Position numbers and translations under genes: made by a program. The notes under the pieces were generated by a model that was given only the letters and a program-made list of their open reading frames with translations, was not told the DNA's origin and ran no database searches. A DNA stretch of 64,000 nt. Source: Endothia cerciana. Lineage: Eukaryota; Ascomycota; Sordariomycetes; Diaporthales; Cryphonectriaceae. Shown here piece by piece: positions 12,619-23,384 of this stretch. How positions within the stretch are numbered: position 1 is the stretch's first letter; every line of letters starts with the position of its first letter. The stretch is taken from positions 2,232,001 to 2,296,000 of the forward strand of contig JALRMH010000001.1 in NCBI GenBank assembly GCA_026119935.1. The letters run 5' to 3'.

Positions 12619-13112
12619 ATGTCATCTCAGCCTGCTGACGACTCTTTCGAGCTGTACGACCTCCGGGCTGAGGTCATCTGCCTACCGGGCGAGAAGATCA
12701 TGTGCGGCGCCAAGGAGGGCGACTACTTCACGCTGGAGGGCGAGATGATGTACCTCCCGCCGGGCCAGAGGATCAGCACCTACAGCCTAGGTGAGTTCCA
12801 TCATCATCATTATTATCATCATCATCATCATCATCGTTGTCGTCGTCGTCAACACGACGGGCAGCATGCATGGGGAACGTCTATCTCACGGCTGGCTGAC
12901 CCTCCCGTGGCGCTCTGCAGCCTCCGTCCCTTCCACTACTGGCGGCAAAGCAGCGGGTGACGCACGCCGACGACTGGATGACCTCGGACGCGCTGATCGC
13001 GTGTCCGGACCCGAACTGCAGGTCCGCGCTCGGGATCATCCGGACGGGGAGGCGGAAGTTCAGCCACGCCGAGGCCACGGTGGTTGGGCTCGGGGGGGAA
13101 CAGCTGAGCTGA
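12619..13112 (+). pseudogene. TIGR04076-family-like small protein, frameshifted
   Basis: Exon 1 (12619-12790) encodes MSSQPADDSFELYDLRAE and continues to GQRISTYSL, then a GTGAGT donor. The intron contains CAT/GTC trinucleotide repeats and a CTGAC branch site, and ends CTGCAG at 12920. Exon 2 (12921-13112) encodes LPLLAAKQRVTHADDWM, then ACPDPNCRSALGIIRTG, and ends GGEQLS. From memory this matches fungal members of the uncharacterised TIGR04076 family (about 110-120 aa). However, the exons sum to 364 nt, one base too many. Reading GTCCCTT (12926-12932) as GTCCTT would restore the expected ASVLPLL junction. No other donor or acceptor fixes the phase. It is either a recent single-base frameshift or an assembly error. 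Function unknown. Confidence 0.6.
12797..12836. repeat. CAT/TAT trinucleotide repeat inside the intron
   Basis: An imperfect CAT array followed by GTC units, within the intron of the TIGR04076-like gene. Confidence 0.85.
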
Positions 13113-13124
13113 GCTGTACGGAAA

Positions 13125-13176
13125 TGCCTGCCTGCCTGCCTGCCTGCCTGTCTGCCTGCCTGCCTGCCTGCCTGCC
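13125..13176. repeat. TGCC tetranucleotide repeat
   Basis: About 13 units of TGCC with one CTGT variant, between the TIGR04076-like gene and the convergent Zn2Cys6 gene. Confidence 0.95.
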
Positions 13177-13262
13177 CGCCCTGCCCTGAGATGCAAAAGG
13201 CTCTCGCGAGCGGCCGTCTGTTTGTTTATCTATACTATCGTGCGGGCGGCCGCTGGCTGTCG

Positions 13263-16007
13263 TCATAGGTAGTGCGCCAGGTCAATATGCCCCCCTCCGC
13301 CGGTCTCGAGGAGCGGGAAGAGGTTCAGCCCCCCGAAGCTCGACTCGTCGCCGTCGAAGACGGTGTTCATCAGCGACAGGTCCGGGCTGCGCGACGACAG
13401 GGTGTTGGACATGGCCAGGAAGGCCGGGTCCAGGTCGCTGAAGAAGGGGGACCCCGTGCCGAGGCTGCCACCTGTCGTCTGGTGATTGTTGTTGTTGTTG
13501 TCGGGCACGGCCCCCCCGCGGCCCACGTCCCGCTCTCTGTTGCCTGTCCCCACCGGGCTGGCCATCTTGCGCGTCAGCTCGGGCGACGACCTTCGGGCGC
13601 TGATGCCGCCCGCCTCGCGGGGCCCGGGTGGGAGCAGCCCGAACAGCTGCGCGGAGCTCTCCGTCCGCTGCAGCCGCTCCTGCACCTCCTTCCTCTCGAG
13701 GTACTCCAGGGCCGTGGTGAGCAGGGACTTGGAGATCATGGCGTATTGGGCTGCATGGGTGTCGATCTTGGCGAAGTGTTCCAGTGCGGCCATTGACATC
13801 CGTGCGTATTTTTCTAGGACGCGGCCAAAATTACCGAGCAGGCCGGCGCCCAGCACGAGTGAGCCGGCGAAGAGCCATGAGCTGTATGGACCAGGTCAGC
13901 ATCCCAGACAGACGGCAAGAGGCGGGTGAAGAAGGCTGGTTGGTACGGGGGTTTGGGGGGAAGGGGGGCTTGAGGACGTTATTGGAGATTCTGTGTGACC
14001 TACACAAGGATCGGCCGCCTCCCAGTCACAGAGCCCTTCTCGATCAGGTCCAGGATCTGGTCCACCATCAGGCTAGCAGCATCAATACAGGCGTCCGCCA
14101 GCTTAGACTTTCCGGAGACGAGCCCGGCCCTCCCGTAAACCGTGGTCGGTTCGGGAGACAGACGTCTGTACAACTCGTACATCAGGAACGGCCGCGAGAC
14201 AAGCATGACAGCATAGTAATACGTTGCCAATACCTGGCAGGCGGCATCCACCTCGGCCGAGTCCTCCTCGGCGGGGGAGGATACGACCCTCTTGAGCTGA
14301 TGGAGCCACCTGACGGAGAAGTCCCTCAACTGCCGCGAGATGCCCTCCGTCAGCTGGAACGTGATCTTCCGCCGCGAATAGACCTCCAGGACGATGCCCT
14401 CCAGGATCAGAAAGATCTGCACCGACGCGTTGAGGATGTCGTAGAGCTCGTGGCCCTGGCCGTCGACCTGGCGATAGGGCACAGTGCAGTCCACATCACT
14501 GACGCAGGGCGGGCGGCCCATGGACGTGCTGAGAAACAGGTCCACGATCCGCAGGCTCTTCCATATCCTGTCCCTGTGCCGATGTATCTCGTGGCCGAAG
14601 CGGCTGTTGACCTCGGTCCGATGCACCCCGATGGAATAGGCCGCCCGGACCGCGAGCCCGAAGAACAGGAAGGCCCCGTTGATCTGGCACGCGCAGAGCA
14701 TGTACAGGGTGACGAGGATGAAGGCCTGCACGGTCTCGATGCTGAGGCTGCCGTTCAGGGTTGCCAGGGCCTGGTCGCGGGCATACTCAAAGTAGAGCTG
14801 GGCACGGTCCCGGTCCTCGTCCTCCTGCTGCGTGCCGAGGGCGAGCACGAGGTAGTTCACCGCCGAGGCGACGTCGCCGGCGCGGTGGTTTGCGAAGCTG
14901 TCCGACGCCCACAGCGCGATGTCGTCCGTCAGACGCGCCTCGTTGATGAAGAGGTCGACCATGCCGGAGGTGACGGACAGGTATGCCGCGACGGCGGCGG
15001 GGACGTCCCCGGCGTCCACCCTGGGAGGCGACACGGCCCCCGACGTGAAGGGCGACCTCGAGGTGGCGTTCTCGAGCACCGAGTAGCGGCTCGTCTGCGG
15101 CGCGAACGCGTTCGGGTCGACGCGCGAGGTGACCAGCTGCCGCACGGTCTGGAAGAAGGACAGCGGGGCGCAGTCGCCGATGAAGATGAGCTTGCCCTGG
15201 GCGTCGCAGAGGAGGCGTGCTTCCCGGGGCACCTCGGCTTCCTCGTGGTCCTCGGGCGAGATGGCGGCGTCACCGCCGCCGTGGTGAGGTAGTGGGTGGT
15301 GAGGTGGCGGTGTGGCCGGCTTCACCCGAGCCGGGCCGGGGAGGATGTGCTGCATGCCATGAGCCGGAGCGGCGGTGGTGCTCGAGCGCTGGTGGTCTGC
15401 TGCCGGGGCCTTCATAGTATGGACCCTGCCCCGATCGCTGCCGCCATGATTAGACGCAGACGGCGAGTCCAGGCCTGGTGTCCTCGGCCGCGCCCTCGGC
15501 CTGGGATGACGGCGCTGCCTAGGCGGCGAGTATTTGCAGGTGTGTGGCCGCTGGCGGCGGGTGCAGTAACTACATGGTAACCTGCCGTCGCACTTGACTG
15601 TTTTCACATGTTAATATTTGGTCTCAACCACCCTCGAGGTATGTAGTGCCAGCGGGGCGGGGGCCGGACGGGCCTTGCGAAAGGCGTGTGAGCGGAGAGG
15701 CGGTCAGGAAGAGGGGACCTGGGCCGCCGAGGGACGGAAGTTCACCTTTTCTAGCCTTGCACCCGTCGCAGGCATTGGCCACGCGGCTGCGGATCAGGTG
15801 AGGCTCCTCACGGGCGTTCTCCTCACTCGTACGGGCGGCAGGGTCGGCGGCGGTGGTTGTGGTTGTGGTTGTGGTTGTGGTTGCGGTGGTAGCATCCATC
15901 GCGGCCTTCTGAGACGCGGTCCGGGTGTGGGTTTGCAGTCGTGCGGAAGAAGCCTGGGGCGAGTCCTCCACTCGTGGGCTGGAAAGATCCGTCGAGGCGG
16001 ATATCAT
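13263..16007 (-). CDS. Zn2Cys6 fungal transcription factor
   Basis: Nuclear DNA-binding regulator. Exons: 16007-15746, 15597-14004 and 13881-13263, summing to 824 aa. The binuclear zinc cluster is split by intron 1: CDGCKARK | VKCDGRLPCSYC, then the last Cys in RPHTC, at about residues 76-108. The middle is a fungal transcription-factor domain (about 300-600), with the typical segment DRIWKSLRIVDLFLSTSMGRPP. The last exon adds a hydrophobic helix (WLFAGSLVLGAGLLG) and a Ser/Asn-rich acidic tail. A poly-Thr run before the zinc cluster comes from a GGT/GTT-type repeat. The ATG at 16007 (MISAST) is preferred, but the frame is open to 16151. Targets cannot be inferred; the deaminase gene upstream is on the same strand but separately spaced. 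Confidence 0.9.
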
Positions 16008-16316
16008 CTTCACGGCCAGACGAGCCAGACACGACAGGCAGAGCCCGGGTTCGTCCTCAGCAATCAGGAGCCGGCAGCTTGGTGAGGGAAGAAAGTGGGC
16101 CAGGACCCGCGCGACCGGCGGCGCATTCGGAAGAGGGACCTCGACTATCAAAGTAACGGTAATAGGCCCTCGGAGGGAAGGGTTAGGGTTTGGGCCCGTA
16201 ACCTCTTGGGGTCATCACGGAGACGGCGATGGATGGATTGGCTTTATATATGTAAGTCGTCCTTTCTCGAGAGGGGATAATACTCGACGGCGGGATGTAA
16301 GGTGCGCACAGCAGCC

Positions 16317-16805
16317 TCAACCCGTCCCACCCGTTGTCCCACCCCTGACCTCGGCCCAGTACAGCTCCGCATCCGCGGCCACCCTCTCCTCCCAGCCCTC
16401 CTCCGCCAGCGGCCCCAGGACCTCGACCTCCTTCTGCCCGCCCGCCACGATCTCGCCGCACCCCCACCCCATGGTGAAGTTCTCCCTGTTCCCCTCGCCG
16501 GTCAGCCGCAGCAGCGTGGCGTTGCTCGCGCCGAAGACGACGCGCCCGATGTTGGCCCAGTAGACCGTCGCGGCGCACATGGCGCAGGGCTCCCAGGTCG
16601 AGTAGAGGGTGCACCGCCAGAGGTAGGCCTGCGAGTAGTGCAGGGAGGACAGGCGCGCCAGCGAGGACTCGGCGTGGTCGACGTGGCTGACGGACTGGTG
16701 CCGGAGCAGGACGGTCTCGTGGTCCGGCCCGACGAGGATCCCCGCGAAGGGCCGCTTGCCGTGTTCGCTGCGGGCCGACGCCTGTAGGGCGAGGGCCTTG
16801 GCCAT
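16317..16805 (-). CDS. Cytidine/nucleoside deaminase-fold enzyme
   Basis: Single-exon 162-aa protein. The zinc-dependent deaminase motifs are intact: H44-A45-E46 (Zn ligand plus proton-shuttling Glu) and P73-C74-A75-M76-C77 (Cys ligands). The order and spacing fit the CMP/dCMP, guanine or TadA-like deaminase group that hydrolytically deaminates bases, nucleosides or tRNA adenosine. The substrate cannot be read from the sequence. The C-terminal half (residues 80-162), with an NATLLRLTGEGNRENF segment, resembles small fungal nucleoside-deaminase homologues more than the large tRNA deaminase subunits. The start at 16805 is followed immediately by MAKALALQAS. Confidence 0.82.
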   Translation of the reverse strand: MAKALALQASARSEHGKRPFAGILVGPDHETVLLRHQSVSHVDHAESSLARLSSLHYSQAYLWRCTLYSTWEPCAMCAATVYWANIGRVVFGASNATLLRLTGEGNRENFTMGWGCGEIVAGGQKEVEVLGPLAEEGWEERVAADAELYWAEVRGGTTGGTG

Positions 16806-17693
16806 ATTCTGTAATGTTGTTTTCGCGCTGTGAGCTCAGAAGTGGCGGGCGGGGCGTCGTTGGGTCACCTCACGGCATCGATCTGTTCCCTTGTGGGCTG
16901 CGTCCTCGGCGGGAAGAACTCCCCCGCAACACTCCTTGATGCTGTAGCCATGATTCTTGCGGACTACGATCTCGTCCCTTGCCGTGTCTCGGATCCGCGC
17001 AAGGGGTCAGCTTTTGAAGAACAGTTCCGGGATGCAAGTCACACAGAGAGAGGAAACACACTGTTGAGGAGTAGCGAGGAATGTTTGAGGCCCAGACGGG
17101 AGAATAGGGCTTACTGTCCCGTCCCTTATCAGCAGCCGGTGCCGGCCGACGCCGGGAGTGTGGGGCCTCCGGAAGCCGGCCACACGGCAAAAGTCCGGAA
17201 CCGCTCGGCCGGGAACTCTCCAGGACCACCACCATCGGAGGATGCTGCCAGAGCCCCTATATGCTGAGCATACACTAGTCGACCAACCGAGTTACCGGGC
17301 CCACCCCTTTTGAGGTACCCGTTGAGGCGGGCTGCGGGAGCCATGTGTGAAGTCCGACAGCCACGACGCGGCCCTAAAGAGGAGCCGGAGGCTGTCTTGT
17401 ATCTGAGAGGACCAGCAACAGACGCTAATTACACACGAGACACTGATCAGTTGATGAGATACCTGCTGTGTGGGTGTAGTGCTGCCCCTTGCAAGTAATA
17501 TGTCTGTCGCGATGTTATGCCCAGCTCCGGCCTTGCAGAAGAGCGTGCCCCTGCACATAGATAATATACTTCCCTCTGAGATACCTATGGACAGTTTGAC
17601 GGATCCTTCTGTACTGGTATCTATGTACCCTGAAGACCTCGATCCCTTCTTGGGGGGGGGGGAAAGGAGACGCCGGACGCCAATAATCAAGCA

Positions 17694-17838
17694 CGGGGGG
17701 GGGGGGGGGGGGGGGGGGGGGCGGGGGGGGGGGGGGGGGGGCGGGCCCCGCGCCGGGGGGCCGCCCCCCCCCCCCCCCCCCCCCGCGCCCCCCCCCGCCC
17801 CCCCCCCCCCCCCGCGCGCGGCCCCGCCCCCCCCCCCG
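17694..17838. repeat. Poly-G followed by poly-C foldback
   Basis: About 60 nt of nearly pure G is followed by about 75 nt of nearly pure C, with a GC-rich junction (GCCGGGGGGCCGCC). Both flanks carry an inverted match: ATCAAGCA on the left and its complement TGCTTGAT on the right. As written it would form a very strong hairpin. It could be real or an assembly foldback at a homopolymer. Confidence 0.8.
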
Positions 17839-18838
17839 TTTTTTATTGCTTGATTTTCGTGGGATCCTCGACCCGGGCCAACGGGCGCGCTGGGGCGTCC
17901 TGTTTGGGGGAGAGGTACACCCTGCTGCGTAGATACCCAGAAACGCGAAGACAAGCAATACACAAAGATCACCAGCAAACGTAGCCATGCCCATGGTCTC
18001 ACACAGACGCTTGCATTCGTCTATGCCTATCTAGGAGGGGGGGGGGGGAGCTTCCTATCTCGGTTTGGCCGGCCCCCCCTCATAAACCATCAAAGCAGCT
18101 ATGCGCGAAATCAACAAGAGCACCAAGGCACCCACCCGCCCCCCAGAACCAGCAGGACCATTCCATAAAAAAAAATTCAAAGAATCTGTCAATCAGGCAT
18201 GCGGAAAGGGCAGAAACGAGCCCGGGGGGGGGGGGCACAAGTCTGGTCTGTTGCAAGACTCGCATCAACGCCCGGGGAAGGTATTTCCTCTCTCCCCCAA
18301 CCCCCCCCAAAAACCAACGGTTCTCTCTCCATCGTACACTGTGCATTGTGAGCCCCCCCCCCCCACGAAACGCGAAACGAGCACCGGGGAAAGAGAAAAA
18401 AAAGGAGAAAAAAAAATATCACCGATGCCTGCCACAGCTTATGCCAGCCCAATATACCCTGTCTCGTTGGTCTCGCCCTCATGGACCATATAGAAAGAAG
18501 AAATAATAGATTGCCGCAGAGTAAAACCAAGCCCTGAACGCCATGCTTTTCGTTTTGTAAAATTTCAGAATGCAGTATGAAGGCACGATTCTATCCTTCG
18601 CGGGCATGTTCTCAGCAGTCGTGCCAACCTCTCATGGGAGCCCTGAGTCAATATCGCCGTCAAGGCACTCTGCCAGTGCACGCCTCATATGCTGGCTCCC
18701 AGCCAGTCCCGCCTCCATCGTGATTGATGGTGTCATGTGCCGTATCAGGGCCCATTGATGGGCTGTTGTCCCTCTGCCAAGCACCTTAGGTACGTGAGCT
18801 GATTTCCTTCAGCTTGTGGAGATTCGAGAGGAGGCAGC

Positions 18839-18859
18839 CGATCGATCGATCGATCGATC
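18839..18859. repeat. ATCG tetranucleotide repeat
   Basis: Five self-complementary ATCG units in non-coding DNA. Confidence 0.9.
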
Positions 18860-19136
18860 TGAGCTTCTGTCTCCGGTAAGACAATGTCGTGAGGCCCTGT
18901 TTCCATTCGTAACGGTCATCGAATGATGCAGTCTTCGCATACTTGCTTTCTTGCTTGCTTGCCTGCCTAGTCAGTCAGGGGGCTTAGTAAGTCGGCAATA
19001 GACGCCACCCGAATGCTTCGTCCGTGGTTCAAGCCACGCAGGAGGGCCACGAGCCCCTTTCGGGGGGGGGGGGTATCGGCCTGTGATACGACGTGGACGG
19101 CAGCCAGATGGCTGTCGTTGACTCGAGGCCGGTCGT

Positions 19137-20236
19137 TCAGGCACCCAACATACCAGGGCCGGCGTGGCCGAAGTACTGGCGGGGCGTACCAACGCGGGAC
19201 TGAGCATTCTGTAGCGTGTCAGCACACCATGTATCAGCACATAGACGTAGGCGGAGGTTGAGGCTCTCAGCACCTTCTTTCTCCGCTTCGTGCCCTCGCC
19301 TTCACCGGTCGAGTAGCCCGTATCAGCGCCCGTCTCGTCGTCCTGGAAACCGTCGCCGTAACCCTCGAAGCTGTTGTCGCCATAGCTCCTCTTCTTGCCG
19401 GCCCTGCGCGGTCGAGCAGCGTCCTGACCCCCGGGCCCTTGGCCCTTGGGCCGGGGAGCGCCACCGCTGGCGGGGTGCAAGGGGGTGCCAGGCGCGGTCA
19501 CCTTTGCAGACGAGGTGCCCCTAGCCCCGCGGTCCCCCGCGAAGTCGGCCAGAACCGACGAGTCCCACTTGTCCTTGGCTATAGGACCTCGGGCCATGGC
19601 GGTGGCCTTGGGCAGAGCCCGCTGCACGTCAGGTCTCAGGCCGCCTCCGATCTCCTGGCCGTTCACGAACAGCACCTGCCACTCCTGGGGAGGGCAGTCG
19701 ATCAAGCTCAGGAAGCCTTCGGGGTCGTTGGGCTCCTTCTTAATGGCGTCAAAGTGTCCTGTCAGCCCGAGTTTCTTAATCTGGCCCTTGTAGGTCTTGC
19801 GCATAGCATTCTTTGTGCCGTCAGGAAGAACCCGGGCGACCTCTCCGGCGATGCCCGACAGGCCATACAGGTCGAAGAGATCCTCCGAGAGGTCTGGCTG
19901 TGTCGGCTTCCAGGTCTTCTTGAGAAGCAGGTACTTCTCCCCGACATCCTCATGCATCGCCTGCATGCTCGGTATACCGTCCCCGATGTGGACGCGCTTC
20001 TCGCGGTCCTGCTCGCCGGTGTCTCCCTGCTCCCGCTTGCGCTTCTGGGGAGAATCCTCGCCCATGACGACGTCGTGGTTGGATTCGGAGGGTAGGCCGC
20101 TGCCGTTTACGCTGTGCGCGGGGGTGGGCAGCGCGGTGGTGAAGGATGACATGGTGCTGTTGACACTTGAGGCTGGGTCCGCAGTACTGGGTGAAAGTTG
20201 TGACGGGCTCTGCGGCGTCTGAGGATGGAGTGACAT
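19137..20236 (-). CDS. med19: Mediator complex subunit 19 (Med19/Rox3)
   Basis: Head-module subunit of Mediator, linking activators to RNA polymerase II in the nucleus. Exon 1 is 20236-19274. A small exon 2 (19208-19137) is joined in phase 0 after KRRKK and encodes NAQSRVGTPRQYFGHAG ending GMLGA, the typical fungal Med19 C-terminus. Total 344 aa. The conserved core (about residues 95-200) reads EKYLLLKKTWKPTQPDLSED, then FDLYGLSGIAGEVARV and GQIKKLGLTGHFD. The N-terminus is Ser/Pro-rich with a basic KRKREQ patch. A CTGAC branch site lies just before the CTACAG acceptor. The donor GTGCTG is weak, but without the splice the frame runs on as a non-homologous tail of about 100 residues. Confidence 0.92.
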
Positions 20237-21024
20237 GGTGTCTCGCTGCCGTCGCTCGTCGGTGAAGGAGGGCCGTCAGCGGATTTTTTTTGTTTTGTTT
20301 TCGCGGGTGATTGAAGCCTTCCCCCACCCCCTGCGGTGAGCGTGAGGACGACTTCAGCCAGGCGAAAGGCCGGCCGATGGTGCGAGACGGCGACGTGACA
20401 GCCAGGAGGGCTGCGGCCCGTATGCGTCACCCTGAACCCGACCGCGATGCGCGATTGAAGGCTGTCGGGCTGGTGAGGCGGATGCCGTGGTGATGACGAG
20501 AGCGAGTAAGATTGGAAGGGCGGGTTTCGGCTGTGGCGAGTCGCGCCTTTTAGCGGCGAGGGTCGCTGGGCTCGCTGGGCGGGCTCGTTCCGTCCGACAT
20601 GCACCGCAGAATGCCGTAGAAAGTCGAGAGGACGATGTCGCGATCCGATCCGTCGTGGTCCTGACCGTCTGCGCAGCGGCAGTGTGCGTGTGGCCGGATG
20701 ATGGGTTGATTGTGTGTGGGATGTTGTCAAGGGGAAGGCCGGAAGGGAAGTTGGGTTGATGGGTGGAGACCCAAGGCAGACCGGGAGTCCAGAGCCCAGC
20801 CCAGCCTAGTCCCAGCGGTGCACGGGCCCCTCAGCCTCCCGCCGCCGCCCATCTACTTTGGTCTACCTTTGTACTATGGTACAGTAAATAGATAGCACTG
20901 CAGACATACTATCACGTACTGGTCTGGTCTCGGTGCATCTCGGCCTCCCCCTCCCCCCACCCACCGCACATGCCTTCAAAAAGGGAGGGATGCCACGGCT
21001 CGATCTCTGCCCGGACGAACTGGC

Positions 21025-21092
21025 GCTCTGCTCTGCTCTGCTCTGCTCTGCCCTGCCCTGCCCTGCCCTGCCCTGCCCTGCCCTGCCCTGCC
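21025..21092. repeat. CTCTG/CCCTG pentanucleotide repeat
   Basis: About four CTCTG units continue directly into about nine CCCTG units, a two-stage array with a single-base switch in the unit. Confidence 0.95.
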
Positions 21093-22369
21093 CCATGGGA
21101 GCACAAGCGTGTGTTTGCTATGGTTTTGGGCAGAGACAGATCAGATACTGGCGGTCGCTGGGCGCGCGGTGTGCCTGGCGCCGGTGAAGCGGGGCTGCCC
21201 ATCCACACGTCAGCACCCGGGGTTACTTCTTGTCAGCAGAGACTACTAGCACGGCCCGTGGGAGAAGCATTCACTGTCCACAGGGTCCCCAACGGTGACC
21301 CCGACGCTGTGTTGGCCCTGATGATGATAGTGATGATGATGAGGATGATGCACCTTCAGGGTCACCTGAGGGAACCCTTCCGCGAATGCCCTTGGGCCTC
21401 GGCCTGTCAGGACGCGGCCAGCCGTCACGGGTCGGTGCGGGACTGCCCACCTCGACCATCATGCGAGGGCCAGTACCATCGACCGCTGATGGCCTCGATC
21501 GATCAAATTTGGCGGGGAGTGTGGGCAGTGTGTCCCCTCCCCCCACCTACTACCTTTCATCCCCCGGGTAAGTCTGCTTGTCACTTTCTGGGAGCGTACA
21601 ACTTCTTTCAACGTGCAGTCAGTCCTGCCGGCTAAGGTACTAACTAGTAAAAAGAGAGGGTAGGGGTAGGGTATTGTCAGGGCTGGTGTAGCTCTAACGC
21701 AACCTTGGAATAGGCGGAGCTGTAAAATCGCTGCACCCTCCCCGGTTCGGACTGGTCAAATTACTAGCCCTGCCGCAGATTCGTGGCTACCTGAGGGAGG
21801 GTCCGAACAACGTCTCAGCGGAAGAAGACAGAAAAAGGAGCGATTGATGGGAAATGAATTAATGCTGTGGAAGGCAGAATTGGTCCTAACTGAGCTTGAC
21901 TATCACATATCTGCAGCATCCTCCCTTGATCTCCTCGGCCTTCTTGGCATCAGCCCATAACCCTCTATACTGCCCTTGCATACCTCTCCAGCTCTTGAAC
22001 ACCGAGAACAATGTCACCCTCTCCAGGGCCTGGGTTTCATAAGAAAAGAAGTCTAAAGGGCAACACCAGCACGCTACTAACGATGCTGAATGTTGGTAGG
22101 ACTGTCGGATTCTTGGTGATGGTGATAATCTGCTATAGCACTAGTGCTAGCATTCCTGTAGACCGGGTATTTATTGCCCTAGGTCGTTGGACCTGTACAT
22201 CCTCTTCCTATCTCTCAATAGTGATTTCTGATCGTCTTCGGTCCTATTTAATCAGAAGCACAATTTTCACATCGTGGTCTGATACAGCGAACCACTATCT
22301 CATGTCTTGGCGTAAGTATTGCTGGGACTCAGAGTACCTAGCCTTGATAACAAGTGTTGGCTAGGTATT

Positions 22370-22790
22370 TGATCTATCACGCTCTAGAGATAGGTTTCCT
22401 GAAGAATCGCCCTCTCTGCTTCTATCACTAGCCCTAGTATTTAGTTTTATATAATATATAATAGCTATTCTATAATTCTACCTGCTTATTAGGCCTATGC
22501 TAAAAATCTTATATAAGATTTCCTAATATATACCTATATATATAGTTTTATATAGTGAAGATGGAATTATGATAAAGAGTGTCTGCAATTTAGCATTAAG
22601 TTAGCATAAGCAGACTTTAAGTTATTAAGTATTGTAATTAATAAGGTTGAAATTAATAGGATTAACAGCTAATTAGATAGTCAGTATAAGATAAATCAGA
22701 TTAGGAAAAAATAAAGAAGAAAGAAAAGAAAAATATACCTATAACTATAACTAAGTCTTTAAGACTAATACAGGCTATCTCCTGGTTAAA
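22370..22790. repeat. AT-rich, RIP-like degraded island
   Basis: Base composition shifts abruptly to AT, with abundant TA dinucleotides and CTAG motifs (ATATAATATATAATAG-like strings), and returns sharply to GC-rich DNA on both sides. In Sordariomycetes such patches are usually old repeats mutated by RIP. No transposon protein is recognisable. Confidence 0.6.
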
Positions 22791-23384
22791 TCGCTCGACA
22801 GTTGTGAATCACATCTTCAGTATGTTATCATCATCTGCTATTACAGAAGTTGGGGGGGGGTAGATATAGACATGGATGTGGACAGAGGCGATGCGGCCAT
22901 CGTGGATATAGAAGAGTTGAGACTTTAGAAATTGTGTTATGGTCGAGGTGTTTGTTGGTGGCAGAAGAAAAGAAAGGAGAGCTGGGAAGGAAAGGGATCT
23001 TTGTTTGTCCAGGTTTGATTGTTGACTTGAGCCAAAACCGGCAGCCACTACAACGCAGTTTTGGCCTGCCGCGGGACACTTAGTCAGCACTGGAGCTACC
23101 AAAATGAGTCCCGAAAGCTACCCTTGAAAGCCCCCATGGCGCAGCGATTTTAAGCCTTAATAGCGAAACTTTACTGCTTCTCCAGCAGGTTGTCCTGCTG
23201 CCCCTCATCACAACTACATAAGACTGACAGATTCTCGTCTGGGGCCCTTCGACTGAAGGCAGTAAAGACGGCTCAACCTGCAACCTCGCAGTTGACCGCG
23301 CCAGTTCTCCCAGCCGCGTTGCTGTTTGGTAAGGCGCCTCGTCAGGTCCCGGGGCTGCTGACGGCGGCTCACCCGCCCCCCGAC

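Larger units (their letters stand above)
16806..19136. other. Intergenic, low complexity
   Basis: No gene supported. It holds a long G-run/C-run foldback (17694-17838), G- and C-homopolymers at about 18037-18048, 18225-18235 and 18353-18364, an ATCG tetranucleotide repeat at 18839-18859 and a CTTG-like repeat at about 18945-18968. Long frames that cross the homopolymers encode only Gly or Pro runs. Confidence 0.6.
20237..23384. other. Intergenic region with tandem repeats and an AT-rich relic
   Basis: No intact gene supported. It contains a CTCTG/CCCTG pentanucleotide array (about 21025-21092), a GAT trinucleotide repeat (about 21318-21350) and an AT-rich island (about 22370-22790). A short frame at 22011-22364 runs into that island and looks like decayed sequence. 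Confidence 0.55.

Noticed and set aside
13784..15292. 502-aa open frame on the plus strand
   Set aside because: Antisense shadow of the Zn2Cys6 factor's main exon.
17292..18002. Gly/Pro-rich 236-aa and 159-aa minus-strand frames
   Set aside because: Produced by translating the G-run/C-run foldback; no coding signal outside it.
19010..19045. Possible tRNA T-arm (CGTGGTTCAAGCCACG)
   Set aside because: The hairpin has a 6-nt loop and no acceptor, D or anticodon arm nearby; it lies in the Med19 3' flank.
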